Positions 1 to 10,087 of a DNA stretch of 64,000 nt are shown in pieces. The notes beneath the pieces are model-generated. The model was not told where the DNA came from. It was given only the letters and a program-made list of their open reading frames with translations, and made no database searches. Both the position numbers and the translations under genes were made by a program. Within the stretch, counting starts at the first letter, position 1. The number at the start of each line of letters is the position of its first letter. The stretch covers positions 4,176,036-4,240,035 of the forward strand of contig CM055267.1 in the NCBI GenBank assembly GCA_029237695.1, read 5' to 3'. The DNA is from Conchocele bisecta (Eukaryota; Mollusca; Bivalvia; Lucinida; Thyasiridae).

Positions 1-1659
1 GGATATTGAGAAAGATCAGGCGGCTTATGAGGTGTTGCGCTCAGAGGACTCTCTCATCAGAGAAACGGAACTAAACGAACTAGGTAAAAAAATAACGAAA
101 TTTCAAAAAGAGAGCAGGTCGGATATTGATAAAGTCCGAGAAGACCACCAGGCGGCCCTTACGGAGGGTTATGATACGTTGCGCTTAGAGGACTCTCTCA
201 TTAGAGATGCGGCACTTACCGAACTAGATACAAAAATAACCAAATTTCGAAAAGAGGCCACGTCGGGTATTGAGAAAGCCCGAGAAGACCACCAGGCGGA
301 CCTTACGGAAGCTTATGAGGTGTTGCGCTCAGAGGACTCTCTCGTCAGAGAAGCGGCGGTTGCCGAACTAGATAAAAAAATAACAACATTTCGAAAAGAA
401 ACCTGGTCGGGTATTGATAAAGTCCGAGAAGACCACCAGTCGAACCTTGCGGAGGCCCTTGCGGAGGCTTATGATGCGTTGCGCTTAGAGGACTCTCTCA
501 ACAGAGAAGCGACACTTACTGAACTAGACGGGAAAATAGCTGAAATTTCTGAAAGAGACCCGGTCGGGGGTTGAGGGGGTCCGAGAAGACCACAAGGAGG
601 CCATTGCGGAGGCTTATGGGGCGTTGCGCTCAGAGGACTCTCTCAACAGAGAAGCGGCACTTACTGAACTAGACGAAAAAATAACCAAATTTCGAAAAGA
701 GGCCCGGTTGGGGGTTGAGGGGGTCAGAACGGGTATTGAGAAAGCCCGAGAAGACCACCAGGCGGACCTTACGGAGGCTTATAGGGTGTTGTGCTCAGAG
801 GACTCTCTCAGAGTAGCGGCGGTTGGTGAACTAGACGGAAAAATAACCGAATTTCGAATTTCAAAAAGAGGCCCGGTCGGGTTTTGAGAAAGCCCGAGAA
901 GACCACCAGGCAGCCCTTGTGAAGGCTTATGAGGTGTTGCGCTCAGGACTCTTCATCAGAGAAGCGGCGGTTGCTGAACTAGACGGGGAAAATAACCGAA
1001 TTTCAAAAAGAGGCCCGGTCGGTCGGGTGTTGAGAAAGCCCTAAAAGGGCCACCAGGCGACCATTACGGAGGTTATGATGCGTTGCGCTCAGAGGACTCT
1101 CTCACAGAGAAGCGGCACTTACCGAACTAGACGAAAAAATAACCGAAGTTTCCGATAAACTGAAACATGATCGTATAGCCGCGACCAAAGCTCTTGAGAG
1201 GCCTCTTATAATATTCGTACTGAGGCATATAACGCAAACAGTGCGCTTGCCGGAATAGTGCGAACAATGAAAACGCTAAAACGTGCCATCACAGTTGGGC
1301 TGAGAAGCGGGGGCCCATTGGTTGAGGGGCACTATGAATATTCGTTTGGTGCCAAAGCGAGTAATAAATGTGGGGGATACACTATGACAGCCGCGGGTGA
1401 AGTTATCCAAATGGCGGTATGCTCGGTTAATGGTAGTGGTAAACCTGTGGGCGCGGTCGCGATAAATATTGTAGTAGATGGGGAAGAACGGGGGGTTGGA
1501 GTCACTAAAATCTCTGGAGATAGTTCGACGGTGGTTTCGTTCTCCGGTTATGATCGAATTAGACTTTCCAAAGGTAGTGTTATTAACTTTGTTACGAAAA
1601 TCGGTGACCCAGAGAGTTCTTCCACTATTGTCACGTTGTTAATTGAACTTATTTTGTAA
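1..1659 (+). pseudogene. Decayed fibre-like protein: coiled-coil repeat shaft plus compact C-terminal head
   Basis: The reading frame enters from the left edge and is open in frame 2 to 574, is picked up in another frame at 624-887, and again in a third frame at 1258-1659, so one ancestral gene has been broken by indels. The first two-thirds encode charged helical repeats of about 48 residues containing SEDSL and REDHQ, typical of a coiled-coil shaft. The last 100 or so residues, after a Gly-rich turn, contain GGYTMTAAGEVI and end in a hydrophobic strand with TLLIEL. That layout (long coiled coil, then a small beta-rich head ending in a V-LLIEL strand) is common in trimeric fibre proteins of viruses, phages and virus-like transposons. 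I infer a fibre or attachment-type protein of a virus-like element, not a host gene. The 5' end is outside the window. Family not proven. Confidence 0.5.
35..1230 (+). repeat. Eight-unit 144-bp coding repeat array
   Basis: The landmark TTGCGCTCAGAGGACTCTC or a close variant occurs at 35, 179, 323, 479, 624, 789, 937 and 1083. The first spacings are 144, 144 and 156 (all multiples of three); the later ones are 145, 165, 148 and 146. The array therefore stays in frame on the left and has lost frame on the right, where units also carry small deletions. Confidence 0.85.
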
Positions 1660-1696
1660 ATACTAATATATTGAAATAAATTTGTAAAATTTAAAT

Positions 1697-2317
1697 ATGA
1701 ACGAATCAACGCTTCCAATTGTCAATACCACTCCATCAACACTGTGTACAATTAACGAAAGAAGTTCAGATTTTAGGTTGAATAATATCGTCGCTATGCA
1801 GGATATTTTAGTTAGAGAATATAAACAAATAGAAAAAGAAACGCTAAAAAAATATAGGCGCGCGGTGAACATGGCTGAAGTATCTAGCACGCTCTGGCGA
1901 GTGTTTCTGTGTTGTGTAGGGCGGGGACAGCTGCAACTATATCCACCATTATAACGGTTCCCGTAGCGGGGATTTTATGTGCGGTGTCGGCCGTTTCTGG
2001 GTTGTTGTGTATGGTAATTAGGGCGTCGGGTGGAAAATTCGAGAAAAAATGTAGAAAAACATGATAGAATATCCGTCTCGCCGAGGTCTAAGAAAAATAC
2101 CATCGACGTTATGGTGTCCAAAGCGTTGGCCGATAAGAAAATATCAAATTTAGAGTTTGAATCCGTGGTAGAAGAAATGGGGAGATATGAACAATTAAAA
2201 AATGATATAAGAATCAAAGCGCGCGCCACCATGCCCAAGATTGAGTGTACTGATTGGGATAAATTTAGGGAAAAACTTGGAGATAAAGTCGGAAGAAATG
2301 TTACAGCACCATTATAA
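1697..2317 (+). pseudogene. Frameshifted small protein with hydrophobic middle and helical charged tail
   Basis: An ATG at 1697 opens a frame encoding a helical segment (VREYKQIEKETLKKYRRA). Near 1890-1900 the sensible translation moves to another frame, which encodes about 30 hydrophobic, Ala/Gly/Val/Ile-rich residues (membrane segment or hydrophobic hairpin) up to a stop at 2062. The original frame then resumes with a charged helical tail containing KALADKKISNLEFE, ending at 2317. I know proteins of this shape (basic helix, hydrophobic core, then a KAL-D-KIS-EF tail) as anonymous predicted proteins in cnidarian and molluscan genomes, where they behave like mobile-element genes. Two compensating shifts make it a pseudogene here. 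It lies 38 bp after the fibre-like ORF on the same strand, so the two were probably neighbours in one element. Function unknown. Confidence 0.5.
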
Positions 2318-2583
2318 AATAATTAAAAAAAAAAAAAAAAAATTCTTATATTGGTGCAGTAAACAAATTTACATACCTATGCAACATGTGTTTTTCACTG
2401 AGAATTACGCCGTAATCGCATAACAAATTCAGTCTAGGATTACACTGTACACACCGTCTGTGTAATTGATACACTCGGCTCTGTTTACCTCGGCTATCAA
2501 TTTACGCATGGTTCATAACCCGTGTAATTGAAACATTGTCGTAAATCGATAATTGTACAACACTAGGTAATGTTTATCATAAC

Positions 2584-2654
2584 AGCCTACATGGTCGTGT
2601 GTTAAGGCGATAATCTATAGAGACGAGGGTCGTGGGTTCGCGCCGCGGTTTGGA
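2584..2654 (+). tRNA. tRNA-Ser/Leu-like relic (A and B boxes only)
   Basis: The stretch holds an A-box-like ATGGTCGTGTGTTAAGGCG at 2591-2609 and a B-box-like GGTTCGCGCCG at 2635-2645, at the spacing of a class II (Ser/Leu) tRNA. A T-arm can form (CGTGG, seven-base loop, CCGCG), but I cannot form a convincing anticodon stem or acceptor stem. It is more likely a tRNA-derived pseudogene or SINE head than a working tRNA. Confidence 0.3.
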
Positions 2655-2699
2655 GCTAAACATTTTTATTTATTTATTTCTATCCCTACAAATGTGGTC

Positions 2700-2885
2700 G
2701 CTATGGTAAACAACTGCATGACAACGGCGTTCGGAGTCCGAACCGCTCGAGGTTGATGAAAAATAAATTGCCGTTTACAAAAAAAAAAAAAATGAGCAGA
2801 CAACTCCGGCCGTTGTCATGGTAAACAACTGCATGACAACGGCGTTCCGAGTCCGATCCGCTCGAGGTTGATGAAAAATAATTTC
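2700..2885. repeat. Two direct copies of a 117-bp unit
   Basis: ATGGTAAACAACTGCATGAC followed by ACGGCGTTC, GAGTCCGA and CCGCTCGAGGTTGATG occurs at about 2702 and again at about 2819, differing at a few bases and separated by a poly-A run. It sits between the fibre-side genes and the opposite-strand ORF. Confidence 0.8.
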
Positions 2886-2929
2886 AGATAGCCCGTTTAC
2901 ATACCTTCGATAAGAAAAAATACACTCGG

Positions 2930-3280
2930 CTATAAATTAATTAGTAGTTTAGTTTTTTTTTTCAATAATAATTTTTCAATATCTTTATAAGCGATATCGT
3001 AGAAATGTACATTCGTAAACGAATCGTTGGGTTTTAAAATTTTTGTATAATACACCTTAGTTTCATATCCGATACGCATTATCCGTCTTAATATTTGTAT
3101 TTGCCTCTTGTATAGTTGACATAATTGCCGGTATAATATTGTAAATGTAACGTTTTTATCGGAGCGTAATAAATTACGCTGGTATTTCATGTATTCGATA
3201 TCGCCTAGTGTTCTCATTTTATATAATTTATATACAGGATTATAACCCCCGTAAGCTTCGTAAACTTCTTCAACAGTCAT
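2930..3280 (-). CDS. Hypothetical basic, Tyr-rich protein of 116 residues
   Basis: Complete frame on the minus strand from an ATG at 3278-3280 to a stop at 2930. The product is rich in Lys, Arg and Tyr, has no signal peptide or membrane segment, and ends in a lysine-rich tail (LLLKKKTKLL). It is convergent with the fibre-like and hydrophobic genes to its left, an arrangement seen in large virus-like transposons, so I infer it belongs to the same element. I do not recognise the family. In AT-rich DNA a frame of this length can occur by chance, so it may not be a gene. Confidence 0.3.
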   Translation of the reverse strand: MTVEEVYEAYGGYNPVYKLYKMRTLGDIEYMKYQRNLLRSDKNVTFTILYRQLCQLYKRQIQILRRIMRIGYETKVYYTKILKPNDSFTNVHFYDIAYKDIEKLLLKKKTKLLINL

Positions 3281-4177
3281 TAAAAATTTTCAATTCAAAT
3301 TGTATTGTATTATCCATTTTCTCTAATAATATTGGTACTTGTTTTTTCTGTTCAATTGGACGTGAAAAAAACATGATGTATTTATGACACCAATATATAC
3401 TTTCAAAAGTCAATTACCAATATAATTGGGACTCCCTCTTTTCAAAATTATTTTCTCCAAAAATTCATAAATTTGCTGTCGGGAGACCCAATTTTCCTCG
3501 TTAACCAATTTTTTGATTTTCGGGGGTGGTGGGGGTATTATAGAGGGTTATAAATGATATCACGGTAGGTGGTATCATTTTGACTCCCTTACTACTACTA
3601 GTGTAATGGAAGTGACGTAACCCGTAAATCTCGCGATAGAACGAGAAAATAAAAATGGTCTCGAATCTGTGCGGCTATCGAAGTTAGAGGATCGTATGAT
3701 ATGCGCGTGCGCAAAGGTAGCACGTCACGAGAGAAAGTTTTACTGTTTTTCACTTGGTTAAAATGTTAAAATGTTGTCATGGATGTGGTCCGAAACATCC
3801 CTTGTCCGAAACGTTCGTAATTCATTAACGAATAGTATCAAATTAACGAATTGATATCCAACGGCCTTCAAGCAATGCAATGTGTTTTATTAGCTAACAC
3901 GAATACCAAAATATTAAGTGCTGTCAACATTTTCTATTTTACCTACCGTAAGATCAGATGTTGAACAAAAACCTCAAAATACAAAACACAAATGTATCTC
4001 CGGACTTGATTAGGTTACCGGGACAAAGACACGGACCTGTGTGTGGGCAAAACGTACCCCAGTCAAAACGTACCCTATCTATCTATCTTTCGTTAATCTA
4101 GAACCCCTCTTGGGGACTTATAGATGCATGTATGCGCGTCAAACTGACAAGAGTGTTAGTAGGAGTAAAAGTCGGCA
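3281..4177. other. Unassigned AT-rich spacer
   Basis: No protein or RNA gene is visible. It contains a GC-richer patch around 3600-3740 and low-complexity AT-rich stretches. Confidence 0.5.
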
Positions 4178-5119
4178 GCACGATTTACCCAAATCTACCC
4201 AAATCTTACCCAAATCTTCATTAAAAACAACTTGTATTATTATATTATATACTATTTCTACCATATATCGTTAGTATGTCACCTGATATGAAGTTTTTAG
4301 ATGAAAAAACGAAGAAGAAAGCACATATTTCCGCGATAAAGCGACCGATATAGTATTATTAGAAAGGGAGACTACCGTGATCGTGCCTCATTAAGTATGT
4401 CTGAGTTGTCTAACGTTCAATGTATCATTGCTTATCGACTCTGACTGAAGAAATGGAGTTTATGTGCTTTGTGACTAGTGTAGATGAGGCTTGGCTCGCA
4501 AATAGTATGTTTATATCAGTGTGGATCCAGGCCGTGCATCCGCACAGTTTAATTTCGATTCAATACGAGTTTGCTATCTGATCACAAAACTCCAAATTGA
4601 AGCTATTGAGCAAACCAGGTTCCTAACGTATCATATATTTAAGAGAACGGTAATGTCCCGTTTATGGTATGAATAATTGAAATTGCAAATTTTAATTTAT
4701 ACTACTAAATACCAACTTAGTATTGTTTAGTAATAGTTTTAGATATAATCCGAAAGAACATGAAGAATTAAGCAAAAATAATACAAGAATAACATTGTAT
4801 CAAATAAAATATAGTTTGCCCTTTCTTAGAGAAAATCACAAGAGTAATAATTATAATATATGTTAATATTATTAAATTGTTACTTCTAATTGATTTGTAA
4901 GTCTGATTTCTGTGATGATTGACAGACTTTGTACACTAGATCAAAGGCAAGTATGTTCATGTGACTTAGACCGATAATTTGATCGTAATTATAAGTACGG
5001 TAATAAGATTAGCTGTCGCTATTACTTCTAACAGTATTGTCCTTTAATCATAATAATTATATAATTATTTACAAATAGAATGATCATGATGATAGACGAT
5101 TAATCACTAATTCGTGATA

Positions 5120-5860
5120 TGTGTTCTATTCGCGGCCCTATTTCTGGTTTAATCACGGTCTACACTGTTCGCCGTTGTAAATGCCAAAAAAAAGCATGCG
5201 ATTTAACTTGTACTATATGATTACTTAGTGCTAATTTAAACATTCCTGATCTGATCACGGTCTACACTGTTCGCCGTTATAAATAATTGTGGAATGTTGC
5301 TATTTCCGGTTTAATCACAGTCTACACTTTTTTCCGTATGAAAGTATGTCTGTAACTTATTACTAATTAAACATTCATGATCTGATCACGGTCTGCATTG
5401 TTCGCCGTTATACATAATTGTGGAATGTTCGCCGTCGTAAATAAATATAAACATAAACATAAACATTCATGGTCATATTGATAAATAAACATTCATGATC
5501 TGATCACGTTTTCCACATGAATCGGTATCGAGATTAACACATTGTGTATTTGATGCGCTACGTGTGACACGCGTCACAACTACTTAAGCGATATAATATG
5601 TTGCTATTTCCGGTTTAATCACGATCTACACTGTTTACACTACATGTAACTTATTACTAATTAAACATTCATGATCTAAGCACGGTCTGCACTGTTCGCC
5701 GTTATAAATAATTGTGAAATGTTGCTATTTCCGGTTTAATCACCGTCTACACTGTTTTCCGTTGGAAAGTATGCAACTTATTACTAATTAAACATGCATG
5801 ATCTAATCACGGTCTTCACTGTTCGCCGCTATAAATAATTGTGAGTAAAGCGTAAAGTAG
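5120..5860. repeat. Degenerate tandem repeat with the CACGGTCTACACTGTTCGCCG core
   Basis: At least six imperfect copies combine a TTTCCGGTTTAATCACGG block, a CTGTTCGCCGTTATAAATAA block and an ACTAATTAAACATTCATGATC block in changing order. No reading frame runs through it. It looks like repeated duplication inside a mobile element. Confidence 0.65.
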
Positions 5861-6830
5861 GCAGAAGCTGTTCCCGCTGATTGAAAGCCGGGAGTGCTTG
5901 GTGAACCCGGGTGTCACAAATAACCGGTGGATCCACTCCATGCAGACACAACGCTAGAAGAAAGAAGCTCAAGAACGGAGGATTTCTGTCTGCAACAATA
6001 TATACCTCAAAGCGCCGAACTGTTTCTGTGCAGTTAGTGGTCGAGCCGGGCATAATGGTCTCATCATATTGTCCATATAGTCAATCAACAGAATCTGGCC
6101 CTATGGGGACCAGCTATTTCGCCCTTAGGGCAGTAGATGAGCCAAGTCAATATGACATTGGACATAACCCTGACAGACACACTTAGATAGGCACGCACCC
6201 ACAACATATACATACACAATCCAGATAAGGGCATCTGTGATTTTCATGCACACAGCTCACTCAAACACAAACCAGATGCGGTCCTCGCGGTGTAGCCAGA
6301 CGCCTACGACACCAACAAAGAGAAGATCAGAACGAAATAAAACAAACTTAGTCCCCCCCCCTCCTCGGGGACAAGGCCTCGCTCGTGTCTACCACCCACT
6401 CAGTGGGAGGTGGCCTAGGCTCTGTGGACCCGACATCGGGTCGTTTCCTCTGTGTTCGCATACTGGGCCAGTGTCATGCTATATGCGCCTTGGGATCTGT
6501 GGCGGAATGAGCTGCCTGGGGTGTTGCCAGTGGCGGCCTTGTGGGTGGCTTGGGCATGGCTTGCCCGTCTCCTGGTCGCTGCGGGTGGCGGTTGCGGTGC
6601 GGAGCCTCCGGTTGTCACTGACTGCGGTGTCCCGGTCTGCTGTGGGTGGGTCGGTGGCTCGGCTGCTCCGGCTCGGCCTGCGCTGTTGCTCCTCTGTGGG
6701 CGTTGGATTTGCCCATATCACGTGGATCCGTCTCTGCTTGGTCTGTCTTGCCTCGTCCAAACCTCTAATAGCATTAGCAGGTAATATAACAATGTAACGG
6801 CTGAGTATCCATATATCATGTGCACGCACA
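5861..6830. other. GC-rich island with no assignable gene
   Basis: Composition rises sharply above the AT-rich surroundings, particularly at 6350-6760. Frames are open on both strands (for example 6237-6797 plus and 6479-6829 minus), as expected from low stop-codon density in GC-rich DNA, and none encodes a domain I recognise. It could be a decayed gene or element core. Confidence 0.35.
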
Positions 6831-6859
6831 CTCGGCCCTCTTCACGGTCTGACATATCG

Positions 6860-7075
6860 GCATTGTGCAATAGGAGAATGAACTAATTAGGTTAAACTCA
6901 CCGCCTCATCGTCTCCTTCATTTAATGCACATATTTCGACTGTATCGCATATATTAGTAAATTCGGAAAAAAATGGGCCAACGGCCATTGGCCTGATCAT
7001 TTACGGGCACATGCCCGGGTATGGAAGGTCTTCGAGCCATTTCCCACCCTTAAATATAAGAATACAAGCGTAAAG
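6860..7075. repeat. Dispersed repeat, copies at 20750-20905 and 28080-28130
   Basis: GGGCCAACGGCCATTGG and the preceding ATAGGAGAATGAAC block are shared with 20750-20905, and GGGTATGGAAGGTCTTCGAGCC with the following CACCCTTAAATAT is shared with 28093-28130. The copies are partial and diverged. Confidence 0.65.
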
Positions 7076-7459
7076 TTGGTATCGATATCGCGGTCAACAT
7101 TAAGTCTGAACCAGTCACACCAGTCAAGCGACCAGGGTCTCCGAAAGGCAATCAACAGAAAAAACAACGGTCTGAACCGACTAGTTCTACTCCAGACAAG
7201 ATACAGTCACCCCAAAATGAAATGTGAACATATATTTATTATAATGATGATTTAGAAAAGAATACAAATGATCCCTGAACATTGTTCTGTTATTTATCAC
7301 AATTTATCCCAGTATAATTATGTTGCGTACATGTGGCTGGAGAAATGGGGTTTATGGGTTTTGCTACCACTGTTTATCTCCTGATATATACAGTGGTCGC
7401 AATACCATAAGTCACATTTCGTCAATCACAGCCACATATCATTACCATTAAAAACGTTT

Positions 7460-7780
7460 GAGAAACAAACAATTGAGTAATTGATGATTGATTGATATGG
7501 GTTTTATGTCAGTTCAATATTAATGTCGTACATAGACAAGAATGGAAACAAACAATTGAGTAATTGATTGATTGATTGAAACAAACAATTGACTGATTGA
7601 TTGATATGGGTTTTATGTCAGTCCAATATTATGGTCCTACATAGACAAAAATGGAAACAAACAATTGAGTAATTGACTTGATTGATTGAAACAAACAATT
7701 GAGTAATTGACTGATTGATTGATATGGGTTTTATGTGTCAGTTCAATATTAATGTCGTACATATACAAGAATGGACATTT
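7460..7780. repeat. Tandem repeat of GAAACAAACAATTGAGTAATT and GATATGGGTTTTATGTCAG blocks
   Basis: Three imperfect units carry GAAACAAACAATTGA, runs of TTGATTGA and GGGTTTTATG followed by a CAATATTA-type block. The TTGA runs vary in number between units, as in a minisatellite containing a tetranucleotide microsatellite. Confidence 0.75.
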
Positions 7781-7960
7781 ACATACAAATACAAACACTG
7801 AACTTGAACATGATGATGTCATGTTTAATATTGGAATGACATGTATGGAGTCCTCGGGAACAACAGAATAATGACATCCGGCAGGAACATCATTAGAACT
7901 TCCACCACCAGCATTGTTCTGGAATAAATTTATACCAGCATTACTGGTAAGTAAAACATA

Positions 7961-8217
7961 CATGTGGCTGTGACTGTCAACTGGAGAAATGGGGCCTTAT
8001 GGTTTTTTGCGGACCAGCGTGGATCCAGATCAGCCTGTATATCCTCACAGTCCGATCAGGATCTGCATTGTTCGCGATTCCACCAATGAAATGCCCTTCA
8101 TGCTTCTAACAAGCAATATAACTTATAATCTGGCTACAAGAGTGTGCTATTTCATCTGGATCTACACTGGTCTCGAATCCCATAAACTCCATTTCTCCCG
8201 TCACAGCTTCAAATATG
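7961..8217. mobile_element. Short inverted-repeat element with GAGAAATGG / CCATTTCTC ends
   Basis: It starts CATGTGGCTGTGACTG, then CTGGAGAAATGGGG, and ends CTCCATTTCTCCCGTCACAG, so the ends are inverted. Inside are GACCAGCGTGGATCCAGATC and its partner TGGATCTACACTGGTC. Related copies lie at 7330-7430, 34648-36183 (split by another insertion) and 40358-40549. No coding capacity. Confidence 0.7.
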
Positions 8218-8639
8218 TATGTTGAATAACCGAATAATGCAGTGTTTTCCCTGATACAAAATTCTGTACACACATAGTATTATAAAAACACACACTGTCG
8301 CCAAGGATGTCAACATTAGAGAGGTTCTGCTTAATTTTTATTTAATTTTATTTAAATAGAAAATAATCCTTCCCATTTAGCCATTTTAAAGTGGATTATC
8401 TTCCTTGGCTTCCTAGTAAAAGGAAATTACGGTAATCTCCCTTTGTTTCGAAATATTTCAAGTTTGCACCAAAACATTAAAATGGGCAAATTAATGACAG
8501 ATATTATGTATGTACACTACAAACATCGTTATTATGATGTATATAGCTGTATTTATTAACACATATAGTAATTACATGAAGATTTGGGTAAGATTTGGGT
8601 AGATTTGGGTAAATCGTGCCACCCGTAAAAGTTGCAATA

Positions 8640-9540
8640 AAAGCCATAGGCAGTATATACAGGGGAGTGTTATTCTAGATAAAAGTAAAAACAGGGCTGG
8701 GATTTAGGCAAATGTGGTGTGTTCAATCCGGCTGACAGCCTGATTGAACTGGTTTAATGTGGGTAGGGTTGGAATACCCATAGGTAGGGAATTCCAGATG
8801 GCTACAGTGTATGGGAAGAAGGAGTACTTATAGTAGTCTGTGTTGGCTGAGATAATTCTGTACTGGAGAGGATGTGAGTGTCGTAATGGTCTGGTGTTTT
8901 GCGTTAAGTAGTGTTCTGCTGGGATGGCCACAAGATCATTGGTGATCTTGTATAGCATGGATAGCCTTATATCTATCCGTCTTAATTATAAGCGACGCCA
9001 TCCAAGCCTTTGTAAAGTATTTGTTACGCTGGATGTGCGCTGGTATGTACGAGTTGCCCAGCGAGCGGCTCTGCGCTGGACAATGGACAATTTCGAGTTG
9101 ATAGATAGAGTTTTGTGTTGTGTGGACCAAACTGAGGAGCAGTACTATAGTTGTGGTCGTACCAGGGTTTGTATGCTGTGGACTTAAGTTGTTCTGAGTG
9201 TACCTTGATGTTGCGCTTTAGAAAACCTAGTGTTTTGTTTGCCTGCTTTGAAATCCTGTCTATATGTGTGTTCCAGGACATGTCTGATGTGATGTCTACC
9301 CCTAGGTATTTCGCTGAGGGGACAGATTCTAGTATAGTGTTGTGTAGATTGTATGTTGTGGGAATATGGTGTATTGACTTTGTGATGTGAATGACTTGGC
9401 ATTTTGAAGGGTTAAATTCCATATCCCACATGTTTTCCCATTTTTCTAGGTTAGTGAGGTCGTCTTGCAGGGCTTTTGATTGATCTTCAGTGTCTAATGT
9501 GATGTATATGGCTGTGTCATCTGCAAAAAGGCGAACTGTG
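8640..9540 (-). pseudogene. 5'-truncated LINE (non-LTR) reverse transcriptase fragment
   Basis: Read on the minus strand, the fragment begins near 9537 with FADDTAIYIT, the catalytic FADD box of non-LTR reverse transcriptases. It continues in frame through NPSKCQVIHI, AKYLGVDITSDMSWNTHI and ANKTLGFLKRN, the order seen after the RT core in CR1/Jockey-like LINEs. After about 9190 the frame breaks more than once, but later frames still encode the expected RRAARW-type segment and a C-terminal piece (LYKITNDLVAIP, FPYTVAIWNSLP) ending near 8704. The endonuclease and most of the RT are absent, as expected from 5' truncation at insertion. Inactive. Confidence 0.85.
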
Positions 9541-10087
9541 GAGTGTACAGTGTACCCTTAGCCGCCCCTCCCTGCAAAAACTGAAAAATAAATAAATGAG
9601 AATAATAAAAGTAGAAAATAAGACACCCAAACGAGACACATTAGCACCTGTAAATCAGACACTAATGCAATACATCATGGTAAAGACATGACACGCACAA
9701 ACCGGTGATCGAGGAGCCTTCAGCGTGGTACAAACAAACTATAAACATGCACTCCACGACCAGCGGTGTGCATTCCCAAAAAGGAAAATAGCACACAAAA
9801 TACATATACAAGTACAACAAATTCAACGAAAGCCCCACAACAACTGTGGTAGTTTTACTTTTAATCCTTATTTTAGCTAGCGGTGAAGTTCTTTTTGTAG
9901 TACAGTATACTATTTTGAATCATATGGCAGTTGATTATTATTCAGGCTTGACATGCACGCTATGTTCATGCCATGTTTGGCATAGTCCATTTAAAAGTAA
10001 TTTGATTGGTCATCAATGTCAGGTCAGGGTAATATTTGTCCACCCAAATCATTCAGTCCATATTAGTAGGGGGGCAAGCACACATAA
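9541..10087. other. Unassigned spacer
   Basis: No gene, inverted repeat or tandem repeat is visible between the LINE fragment and the next long inverted-repeat element. Confidence 0.5.

Larger units (their letters stand above)
4178..8619. mobile_element. 4.4-kb candidate element bounded by perfect 44-bp inverted repeats
   Basis: Bases 4178-4221 and 8576-8619 are exact reverse complements over 44 bp; both consist of a GCACGATT head and repeated TACCCAAATCT units. A diverged third copy of this end lies at about 29165-29220. Just inside both ends is a shared GGGAGA(C/T)TACCGT block. The interior has no recognisable transposase, so this is either a non-autonomous element or two neighbouring insertions in opposite orientation. 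The interior also holds degenerate repeats (5100-5860), a GC-rich patch and copies of other short elements. Confidence 0.5.

Noticed and set aside
6237..6829. 186- and 116-codon frames in the GC-rich patch
   Set aside because: Open on both strands as expected in GC-rich DNA; composition biased to Arg, Trp, Cys and Gly, with no recognisable domain.
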